A stretch of DNA of 64,000 bases from Trichostrongylus colubriformis (Eukaryota > Nematoda > Chromadorea > Rhabditida > Trichostrongylidae), in the NCBI GenBank assembly GCA_963978905.1, contig OZ022261.1, positions 4,961,992 to 5,025,991 of the forward strand, read 5' to 3'. Every line of letters begins with the position of its first letter. Position 1 is the stretch's first letter. Both the position numbers and the translations under genes were made by a program. Below are positions 35,501 through 47,500 of this stretch, piece by piece. The notes beneath the pieces are model-generated. The model searched no databases. It was not told the origin of the DNA and worked only from the letters and a program-made list of their open reading frames with translations.

Positions 35501-38500
35501 CGCGGGTTCTCCCACACTCCGCGTGTGGCACGACGTCGCCTGATTTTTCAGAAGCTGCCATTTTTCACCTTTTTACGTTGTTATTGGGTTCGCTCCTGTA
35601 TTTTTGATAATGTACCACACTTGTATTAAGCTTTCCCCTTTCAGAAGAATGGATGCCTGCATGATGAAAGTGAACTAAATCAAAATATCGATAGACTGCT
35701 AATAGATGAAGGGGTTCGTGGATTTAGCGACCAAATGGCGTCTTACACACCGTTTGTAAGAAAGACCGTGTGGTACATCAGGCCTTTTCTTCATCTTTGG
35801 CACAGACTGCGGTGATCAATTCGTGGATTCTCTACTATAGCTAAGATGACTAGAATGAAATCAATGGTTTTAAACCCTAGTGATATTCCCACTCACAGGC
35901 TCGGAGAGTTATGCGAGGGTAAGGCGAGTGATCGGAGGCTATGCGTCAGCTGTTCTAAAGAAATGTGCAAAAATCAAAGGCGCGTATTCGCAGCATCTCC
36001 CTCAGAAGGATCCGCACCCGTTGCAGCAGATGCAGACACTTTGTATTGATTGCTTTCAAAATAACCGCAAAAAATGTGCTCATTAATCGTTATTCACCTC
36101 TTTATTTGGAAGACTGATTATTCAAGGATCAGAAGTTATTTCCTTGGACCATGCTTTGTGTAAAAACCTTTATTTCTGAAGTACACATAATAAAAAAACA
36201 AGCAAAAGTTTTAAAGAAGCTTAACTAAGTTACAAAACTGTGACACGACATCGTATCACACGGTCCCACTCGTCCAACATAGTGTGACACGACGTCGTGT
36301 CATATAGTCGTCAGTGGGTCAAAGTTAACGTAGTCAATGTTGCCAAGGCATAGTCTTCGAACAAATTAATCCATTTTTCATTTGCCTGCTTGATCTTCAT
36401 AAGAGCTTTGATGTGGTGGCTCAAATTGCGTCGGCAGTACCTCAAGAAGAACCCAGGTTGCATTCAAAAATGGAAGCTTTGGCAGAAGCTTTCTTACCGA
36501 AGTATATACCGAAGTATATGGCCATTCATGTTAAAGACACCAAAAGGGGGTAATTTTGGCTTACGGTAGAACAGACGTAGTGTGGACGAGTTTAAGTGGC
36601 CGCCATTGCACAAACTCGCCAATTTGACTCCTTGGCATGGTGCCAAAAGAAGATATTTCTATTATAATTTTGTTTTTTCTTTCACTTTTTACTTTGTTCT
36701 TTCTTATATTGTTTCTAGATGTACTTACATGAATGCTAATATAGTTGGGAATGGCCACTCCACTGCGCTGGGAGTCAGGTGCTACAACTAACGTTGGCTC
36801 ACGGCCCGTCTCCCACAGCGGACAACTCGGAATGGATGCGCTGATGCGAATGGGATGCGAACACACATGCGAACACACACCGCAGCGTCGCGCTTTTGAG
36901 TCCGGGTTTTTTCGCCTATTATCGCTTCTAACCTTGAGTGTTCGTTACAAAATGCTCATTTCTTTGCATCTTCTTCTTGTTTCGGACCCCCTTCCGGTTC
37001 CTTTAATTCGACGCCGTGCGTCAGTGTTCGCCCACGGTAATGGTAGGAAATTGTCGTATCACACGTTGCAATGATTTTAGTTGGTGTTTCAACTGCAAAA
37101 TGAGCTTTTTCCAAACATTCGTGTATGTGTCTAACGTAGGTGCACTTCTCAATAGTTTGATTTCGAAAGATTACCACAACCTACCATTCTTTCTTCGTTG
37201 GTATTTAGCAACCAGGTATCACGGACTATCGCTCTCACAGATAGTACTCTTTCTCATCAGTCAAATTCTAGATTGTTGGAGCCGGAACAGTCTGCGAGTG
37301 ATGCTCCCTATATGAGCAATTTTTCGACCGTATTAGCATTCTCAAGAGCTAAGTATTGCTATTTCGTTGGTTCGACTCTTCAACCATATGAGCCGCTAAT
37401 TAATGCCAATCTTGGAATCGAAAATCGGACAAACGCAAAAATTATCAGGTAATTTTTAAGCAAACTATGATGATAAGTCGCCTACGCCTTTATTACGGTT
37501 AAGTTTTGTTGATCATAATCTTATGACTGGGCGTCGTCGAAGTGACTGTAAATTTCTTTGGAAACCACTGACTGTATTGCTCCCAGGAGTGTCAATGACT
37601 CAGTGCTCGGTGGGTACCTCAAAGCTTCCTCTACAGTCGGTCTGACCATTGCCTAATGGTCTCGCAGTTAAATCGTCACTCCAGGTGCAGCCAGGATCGC
37701 ATGGCATCGAGAAGAATTTTTAAAAACTACTACTTACCTCACCCCCCCCCCCCTTCCCACCTTCTTCAGTTTCTACCCAGCCAATGCGATTCACCGAGGA
37801 AGTTAGGTGCCTACGGTCAAAAAAAAAAACAGTGAGGCCAAACTTATGACAAAATAAGAAAAGTAGGGAACTAACAAAATTCATTACTTGTATTCCGGAA
37901 CGAAATTGTCGCCGATCATGGGTCATGTGTCCTACTCTGGTGATAGAGGAGAAGGGCAATAACCCATGCAAGTTATGCGGCAGGGATAAAGGATGAAAAA
38001 AAGGACAAAAAAGATAGAAGGTAAACAGAAGCCATGTATTGCGCTCCACTGCGATCGCTGCGTCGCTAATGCAATATCGTCGCGGCAATCGCAGTGAGCG
38101 ACGATCTCAATGAAATGCGATATCTTCTCTATAGTGTATTTGAACATTTTTCAAATACTTGTAACTTCACTAAAACTCAATTTTTCAAATTCATATAATC
38201 TGTTTTCATAATATTAGGTTGGTTCATAATAAATCGGACAAATTGACAAATTTTAATCATTGTCGTACAACTTTTTAACGACAACTGAAATTCACTTGAA
38301 ATATGCTCCATCTTAATCGATGCCCTTCTGCCACGGGTTAGGCATATCATGGATGCCCTTGCTCCGGAAGGTCGGAGGCTGGAGCTCGAAGAAGTTGCCG
38401 AGTGCCGTCTTGACGTCGTCGCTAGTTTTGAAGTCTTGACCGTCCAGGTTGCGTTGGCTGTGGGAGAAAAGGTGGAAATCTGAAGGGGCCAGGCCTGGAG

Positions 38501-41500
38501 AGTACGGTGGGTGTGGAAGCACGGTCCAACTGTGCGACAGCAGCTCGGCCTTGGTCGATCTTGCAATGTGCGGTCTCGCGTTGTCGTGCTGGAAGTAGAC
38601 ATGTGACCGGTAGCGAACTTTGGACTTCTGCCTTCAGTTTTCGTAGTTGACGAACGTAGACGTCGGCGGATACTGTTGTACCTTCATAGAACAGCTCCCA
38701 GTACTCTACGCCGTGTACGCTCCACCAACCGCCGTCTTCGTCTTCGATGGAAGAGTCGTCTGACGCAAACTTTGAATGCCACAAGTACACTGTACTTTTG
38801 GCGGGGGCATGCTCCTTGTGAACACCTTTCAGACGTCTGCCGATATCCGCGGGTTCCTGGCCAGATAGCGATATAAATAGCATGACGTTGCGGATGTGGT
38901 ATCTGGACGGCTTGAAATCGTGCGGCATGGTGGCGGAATGAAACTACTTTGGAATGATTATTTTGCGGTACTTTGAAGAGTTTTTCATACTCATTCCAAC
39001 CGTACCTCGCGCGTCCATTTTCGTTAACTCGTAGCTGAGTTAGAAAACTCTAGAAATCATCTCTACCATTTGTCCGATTTATTATGAATCAACCTAATTA
39101 TTCCCAGCCCACTCTATTGGACACTTGGTTTCCCTAATGGCTGCGTGGTTCTCTATATGCAAGTCCAGTTGAGGGAAATTTGAAAATTTCGAATAGCTGA
39201 TTTTTCAATTTCATCCCATAGTTTCTCGAGTATTCATCCATGCTGTTACCCGTAGATAGATACCGCTCCCCGCGGCTAATCGGTGGATGTCGGAGGCTCT
39301 TTTGTAGGTATTTTTAGTGCCAGCAGACCAACGCAAGGGCGATTGGCTTTGGCCGGCCTCGTTGTGGGACGCGCCATGTACATGGTTTCCATCGACATCC
39401 ATCAGGGTAAAGGGTACACTATTCCCATGGCTGTCTTGGAATTATGAACTGTGAATGGGGTGACAAATATCGACCTCACACCAACACCTAGTTCACAGCC
39501 CACAGTTCTAAGAGGACTAGAGGAATGGCGTGTCCTTTGACTCTGCTTGTCTTCTGCGTTGTCCTTCACGCTCCTCCCTCTGCAATAAGCGCATCTCAGA
39601 ACTTTCGAAACTTTTGTGTCTTACCTTGTTTCCTGATTCGGGGTGCTTCATTCTGTATACCTCTCGAGATTTCTGAGTGAAGATTAAATTACATATTAGT
39701 TCCGGATTCGAACCCTCTTAGGCAGTTTTATCACATTTCCACTTTACCTTCGGAGGACCCTCAGCCTGAGAAATTCCATCGATCACTGCCTAACTCAACG
39801 GTTACGACTCCCCTTCCAGAGGACCAAATATGACCTCCCCCTGTCGAGGATTCCTCGACAAAGGCTTGATTCTGGGTGCAGCATGGATGGCGCTCAGTGT
39901 AGTCACAATGAGGGACTCTTGGTTGACATACTTTGGTTGTATGGTTGCATCATCTCCCACGGTTTTTTGTCGCAGCAAAAGGAGAAGTAATTGAATCGAT
40001 CGTCTCATATTGATGTTGAGGCCTTCCTTACGAGGGTGTTTGGTGGTTTTGAGGTGCATGATTCATCAGAATTTCATTAATTTAAGACCAAGACCACTGC
40101 AACGGGAGAGTAGTGCTAATGAGGTGGAAATTCCGTTTAGCTACGACTAATCGATCGATATCAATCAAACGTATTAATTTTTTGCAGAATGACCATTAAA
40201 TGGCCAATGATTTCAGTGGTAATGGATATAGAGAAAGTTCAAAGATAAGAGCGATTTCAGTTAACCCACTGAAGCTCATTGTGTAATCCACAGTAATGTG
40301 CGCTACATCGGCTGGTTATGATATATACGATATTATTCACTCGCTTCACATGTTCCGCAGAAGACTTCCAACACATCGAAGCTGGTTTTAGAGTGTGTTC
40401 GTCCGACGCTACACCCGAGCTGGAGTCGCGAATGGATCTTGCGATTGATTGCGGTCTCGCAGGTTTGACTGAGCAAGATGTGACAGGTAGAGATGATGGA
40501 AATTGTCGTATTTCTTATCTTTTGCTTCATCTTCAGAGAAACATCAACGAGTTGAAGCCGCGTCTTATGACTCAAGACGTGATCGACTGACTGTTGTGGT
40601 TGCTAGCAGCAGTAGTAGTGTGAGTAAACTTCTGAGGGATGTTTCCCAATCCATGTCACATAAATTTCGCTAAAATTTGGCTACTGAGTTGAAATCATTT
40701 TGGTAGAAGTTCTTGCGCTGGTGGAGGTGTGTCGCTGGTGTACAGCTTTTAGTTTTCGACCGTCACCACTACACTTATACAGAATGAAATGGTTATGTTA
40801 GTATTTTTGAAATGAATTGATATTCATGTACATAGATTAGTGGTCAATAATATATGCACTTTTGGACTTTTGACCATAAGCTTGGTAAATGTTTACGCTC
40901 TCGCTTTTATCGCTCATTTTTTTGTCTTCAAGGCAGCTGTTGTTCAATGAAAGAGGTGTTCCAGCTGAGTGGGGTGCAGGGTGGACGTAAAATTACCTTA
41001 TTGAGGACTCAAAAAAATGACCAAATTTTCAAAAATTCAATTCGATAAGCCGCGGCAGTTATGTAGCTCAGCGAAACGAGCGGTGTGCAAAAAGAAACAC
41101 AGAGTAAGGGCAATAAGGCACGGAGACAGTGACTTCAGTGTCGATCAAGAGATAGTCTTCTACTATTTTTCGAACTGGGTAATATATGCTGCTTCACTCT
41201 TGTTTGTAGTTAAGTAGCGGTCCAGTGAAGTCTAAAGGCACACCAAGCGATAATTAAAGGTCGCATACATTCTCAGGGCAGGTAGACCCTTTGATGGTTG
41301 TGAAACCCTTTTCGCTGCTCCACGGCTCACCCTCTCCGCGCACGGCCTGGTCGATCTGAGCCGTGTTGAGCCCACTGAGCCGAATCAACCTGGCCTCAGA
41401 CGACAAATTTTCAACGTAATTCTTCCATGGAGAAGGAAAGTTGCGATAAGACAAAATGAGGCAGCGATTTTATCAGCGAAGGTAGCTTCAACAGGGAAGA

Positions 41501-44500
41501 ATGGGTGATATCGTAGCATTTTGCGCGATATCATCGAGCAAAAACTCATTTCTAATCTCCCATACTCGTACGAGGACTGAAGGCAGGGAGCTCCATTTTG
41601 GTATTTGTGAAGGGTTTTGATTAACATTGTTCTTCACTGGTGAGTGAACCAGGGCCTTCTCATCCTGTAACAATAAAGTCAAGAATGGCATTTTCACCGT
41701 GCATAGTTTTTCTGCCGCAGGTTTGCATCGAGAACCCGGAGAAAGAGGTAATCTGTCAGGGATAGGTATGGGTATCAAGGGGGGGGTAAGGGAGAGTCCC
41801 GATGTCAACTGCAACAGTTTTTGCTGGGTGCGCAAAACAACGCAAAACCCCACACTTCGCAAGTCACCCGGCAGAAACTGATCGAGACTCTCCCTCACCC
41901 CTCCTATTCCCCAGGCCTATCCCTGGCGGATTACCTCTTTTTCTGGGTTCTCGATGCAAACCTGCGTCAGAGAAAATTCGCCGATGCTATGCATGTTGAA
42001 AATGCCATCGTTGACTTTATTAATTTTCGCAATCCAGAATTTCATCATGATGGCATACTTTCTTTACTAGATCGTTGACAAGGTTGTGTAGATTCGGGTG
42101 GTTTTTATTTCGCCCAATAAAGTTGTGTCTGAGTGAAGTTATGGCGTTTTGAAAAAAGTGGACCCTTTTGGCCATTCATTCTGCACTCACCTAATACTTG
42201 TTCAGAATACCTTTTCTTTAGAGTTCGAGGAGGGTGGTCTGCGTCTACTCCATGGTTGAAGTTGATAAGCGCTTCGATCACGACTGGACCATATGCCAGA
42301 AGACCACTTTGCGTAGTGGCGGGCAGGTACCCTGTCACTTTTTTTTATCCGTCCATTTTTGAGACATTGAAGGATTGTGATTGACAGCGAGAACAGGTTA
42401 CGGAGTAGCCTGTTCTCGCTGTCATATCACAATCTTTCAGTGTTCAACAAATTGATCAGAAACTGTTAAACTCCAGAATGGAATATTAATACACTGTTTT
42501 CTCATAGGATTGCGAAAGTGCAGCGAAAGAGGAGTATTTGCAAGATCACTGTCATATTTTCACCAGAAGGACAGATGCCTTCAGAATGCAAACATGTACC
42601 CGCTTCGGCCAGGTAATTTTCTCAATGATATGGCAATTTTATGGTCAATTCTTTTCGAAATTCATATAAATGGCAGCGATAGAGGGAGTTCGGACGAACA
42701 GTGAAAAAGTAGTGAATATGAAAGTCGAGGGCTTAGTAATACGATGAAGAGGAAGAAACGGAAGTGAATGGCTAACCCGATAGATAGGATCCCTTCCTCC
42801 GATGATTCTCGACGCGGACGACCTTTCCATCAAGAGGCGGGTAGTTCGGACTAAGTTCCCATTGGAATGTTGTCAAGTACACACAAAGGGATGTTCCGGG
42901 ATACGACAGCATTTATTGTCTGGAGTGAGCTCCAAGCTGAAACTGCGGAAGCGTGCAGCACTATCCTCGATCCTGCCGCATATTCTTGGCCGCGACCAAC
43001 CAGGAATCACGTCGTCTGGAGGCAAGGTCTGTCATCCAAAGGGAGTGTGTGTACTTATGACAAAAAATCGCCTCGCGGCGCAAACAGTGCAACCTGCCGA
43101 GTCGATTGTCCTTGGGAGCCCGGCAGAGCGGGCTGCGTCATCTCTGCACTTCCACCCATGCCACACTGCCTCGCTTAACGCTGCCATGCCATGCCGCCGG
43201 TACTCGCACCCGCCGAGCCGCTCGTCGCGTGCGGCCGCGCGAAAATTGGTCGTAAGTACACACACTCATCCACAGGTGTCAGCTGTTGACCGTAACGCCG
43301 TCACTACGGCGCGGAAGCGCGCTTTCGACGGGGATTTCCCCACAAATAAGCCTCTTGGGCTCGCAGTTTCATGTAAGTGGCCTTTTTTGGGGATTTTCCA
43401 GTTACCAGATTATCCCTCATGCTGTCTGCAATGTTTTCTCTTGGAACCTCTCTGTGATCACAGTGTTATATGCAAAGCAATAAGGCATGTAACATTGGCC
43501 AGTGACTTTTTGCAAAGTAGTTTTGATGCTCCATTCCCTTTTGGCTCATTTCAAGACCACTTGGAGAATGTGGGAACACGAAGTTAGTCTTGCATATTTC
43601 GAAGCAGTACCTTCAGGCCTAAATTTGATAACATGTAATAATATTAGGTTATCACAAAAGTCTTGTAGGATTTTTTCGATCATCACTTTTTATTATTTTT
43701 TCTTCCAACAAACAACAATCAGGCAACAACGTAGTCACCATTGTTAGCGACAACACTCTGCCCCCTCATAGGTAAATCGTTGATTCCCTCCTCCCAGACC
43801 TCTGGGCTCTGGGAGTCGAAGAAATCAACGATCGCCTTTGCAAGCATGTCATAATCAGCGAATTTTCTCTTGGCCAGAAAGGATTCAAGAGGATGTGTAA
43901 GGTGATAGTCAGAAGGGGCAATGTCTGGAGAGCATGGCTGGTAGGGCAGCACATCCCAGCCGGGCTCCTGTAGCTTGGCCTGGGTACACTTCGTGACGTA
44001 TGGGTAGGCGTTGTCATGAAGGAGGGTAACCGCGGACCTTCTCAGGCGCTTCTCTCGAATAGCGACGGCGATCTGCTGGAGCTGGTGGGTGTATACGGAA
44101 GCGGGTACTGTCTCGCCTTGTGCCAGCACCTCTTGGAAAAGCAATCCTTCCGCGTCCAGAAGCAGAGAGTAGAATCTTCTCCGGATGGAGGTCGTACATG
44201 GGCTGCGTTGGCGGCTCGGCGTCACGTAGCAGCCAAAAGGCGCGAGGTGTGTTGGTATCGTACATGTCCCAGCTTTCACGCCCGTATCCAGATAGACGAG
44301 AAAGTCGTTGCAATGCAGGCGGAGCAGCAGCGATTGACGGATGCTCACACGGGCACTTTCGCGAGCATCCGTCAGGGCATGAGGTCCATCGCGGCAGCAC
44401 CTGCCGATAACCGGGCTCGTGGAGGCGACGATTCACGGTTATGGGTGCTTGTCCACTCCGCTCCGCCAGCTCGCGCATGTTGGTTTCAGGATCGGCGCGA

Positions 44501-47500
44501 AGGGCTGAGAGCAGTGTCTCGTCGTCGAATGCTGTGGGCGTCCCGTGCTTGGCTTGACTTCCATGTCAATCTCGCCGTTGCTGAAGCTGATGAGCCAGCG
44601 GCGCACGGTCTCGTAGCTCACACATCCCTTTCCCAATGCAGCGTTGATGGAGTCGCAAGCTTCCGTCGTTTTGCTGCCCCAGGAGCACTCATAGTAGATT
44701 ATACCGCGTGTTGCGTGGGTATCGTCTACGAGCACAGTAGCTCTCTCCACGGAAACTAGTGGGTCAATATACTATATTTAACTAGAAAGCTCAGAGAACG
44801 TTCTACCATATTCCTGAACCGCCTAGACCTGCCTCGAAGTAAACAAGAGTTATTTTTTTGAAAAATCCCCATATTGAATCTAATATTAGGTTGTCCCAAA
44901 AGTCTTGTAGGATTTCTGGAAAAATCCTACAAGACTTTTGGGACAACCTAATAGTAGAATCATAATAGGTCAAAGATGAAGGTTGTCATAACTTTCATTG
45001 AGTCCAGTGACTGGACGGACGTGAGCAGTTGAACTGCTATCTTTTCAAAATACTGCCACTCCCATTATGTTAATCCTGTTGGTTATAACACAAATAAAGA
45101 GCTCTGGTCGAAAGTTGCCTTTGTTTTGCCGCTCCCCTATCCTACACAACATCACGATCCCTCACGTTTTCCATGGAGTAGGTGCCTTTCATTCCGTCAC
45201 GTGGTGTGTGAAGAGTTCCAGTTCCAAGTCCAGGAATTTCCTCAGATCCAATCTGATACAGTTGAGGCTAAGTGCCGTAACATTATCCATCTACAAGCGG
45301 ACAAGTTGGCAAGGGAACGATCATGCTCGTTCTGCTCACATGGTACATAGAGAGAGTGCTTATGGCTGTCGAAGAAGGTTAGAGTAGAAGTAGTGTATGA
45401 AATTCTCTATCCTCACTTCTTCCTTTGACGAGCTGTGGTTTCAGTGTCCAAACGTCGAGGGCAGTTCTTTCATTCCTGGCCCACCTGCTTCAGCCAGAGC
45501 AGCTGCTTTTTCTTGAAAGTCCACCCTTATCTTCTTTTCATAGCTTCGGGGGTTCGGAAGCTTGTTAGCAATGCATGCATGCATTTGGTCATCGGCTATA
45601 CGTTTACAGCTTCCGGTTCGAAGAGAGACCTTTCCACATCTTATATACGCGATAATCAACGAGCCGAACGATTGCCACAGCGAGGTTTTCAACAAAGGAG
45701 ATCTCCCGTTTACCGGCTGGAAGTCCCGATTACGACGGAATTGCTGGCTTTTTTTTTCTGAACTTCTTCCTCCTTCCTCGAAGGAATGTTGCGTGGAGGA
45801 GGCGGTGATCCGATCCGGTGTAGAACATTGGAACAACAGCAACGTCAATCAGACAAAATCTTTGATTGAAGTGGTGTTATGTACATTGTGAACTTGTCCA
45901 CCGAGTTATTTACAGCTCTAACGTTAATGTTGGTGCGTAGGCAACGAAGATTGTCATGGATGTTGGTCGATGACATACACTTCAATACTTAAAGGCACCA
46001 TTAGGGGCAAGGGAAAACTGAGATCTGGGAGTACATGTTCTCTGAAAACGAACCTTCTACTTCGGAGGACGTCTATGTGGCGAAATCGCACTGAAAAAAA
46101 CGCGGTTCAGGGTATCATAACGACCCCGCAGCTCGGTATGCCGTTATGCGGTTATGCGGTCGGGGGAGTCGCTGTGGAGGGGCGGGACAACGAAAGCGGC
46201 CGACTGGTTAAGACTCCGGCCTGTATTCAGTCCACTCCAGCTAGAGACGCAGAGGACGAGAGAGAAGGGGGATTTTCGGGTTCCTATTTCTCGGTTTTTT
46301 CGCGGTTTTATGTCGCTCTTTCTCTACTACTACATTGCTGAGCACATCTACTATCATATTCCTTAGTATGGCGAATTTACCCCTTCTGGTGTCTTTAATC
46401 TGTGCGTCCTCAAGCACTATTCAGCCCGTGAGGCGCGGTTAGCGCAACAGTTGTGTGGAAACATCCTCAGTGACTTCTCCATCTGGCAGCAGTGGCCAGC
46501 ATCACACACCAGACAGCATGAACCTCATTGCGTTCGACTGTTCCATTCGAAGAATTTCGGAGGGCAAAGTTGCGCTACCTCTCACGATACAGCCGCTCCG
46601 ATCTGCACGACGATCACTTGCGCCGACGGCATATGCTTTCTCTGGCCGTTTTCGTTAGTGTATACGGGTCAGGAACTTTCTATCAGTTATAGGGGTACAT
46701 TATGACATGCTTGTTAAAAACTCATATTCAAGTGAAATCCATGTTTCTTACTGGTGTGGTAACAATTTAAGGTTCAATACTTTTCCCGCACCCAATGTAG
46801 TCGAATTACTAGCATATTACCATTGCTTGGGCTATCGCCACTACTCCGCCCATCACACAGTGGAGCGCAAAATGGTCTTGTTTCATACTGATAACACGGT
46901 GAAGATAGAGCCTGTCTAACTTTTACCGTGTGATTCATGCAGTAGAATGTGCGTGTCGTTGGTATTACGATGAACCCTGCCCTCTGTAACCTATAGCTCC
47001 GATCGATGTTGAGCTTTTTTGTCGATGTTTGGGTGGTCTTGGTGTTGAATTGAGAATTTTTATTTCTCACTACAGATTTCGGCGCCTGTCTTGCTTACCA
47101 CGAACAGGCGTAACTCAGTTGATGTGTGCTTTTTCCTACCAGCCCATGCTACGTCCATCCCACACTTGTTCCAATCTCAGGTTGCTCTTCGGAAGTTCTG
47201 AAGATCAAGCTGAGATTGGATTTCAGGACAACAAACAGGAAAACATTGTTTTCAGTATCCAGATTTCCAGAAAGCTTCTGAACATTATTATATTGGAAAT
47301 CTTTAAAGGATGTTCAACGAGTATATGAAAACTGCAATTTGCATGAATACTTCGGCAGATCCTACCGTTATGGATGGCTGGAGGATTTTCGTCCGTTCAG
47401 TGGAATTTCGGTCGCAAAGTAGGTTACAAAACTCCTGCTCTTATCTCAATAGGATACCTCATGAGTAGAGGACCTCGATTAGAGGCCTCGATAGCTGAGT

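Noticed and set aside
45441..45848. 135-codon minus-strand ORF
   Set aside because: It is antisense to the PSI-like exon, with no recognisable motif or splice support.
47227..47320. Alternative receptor exon (acceptor ggatttcag, donor ACGA|gtatat)
   Set aside because: Phase-compatible with one frame of 47076-47180 but not with 47359 or 47865; kept only as a possible alternative.
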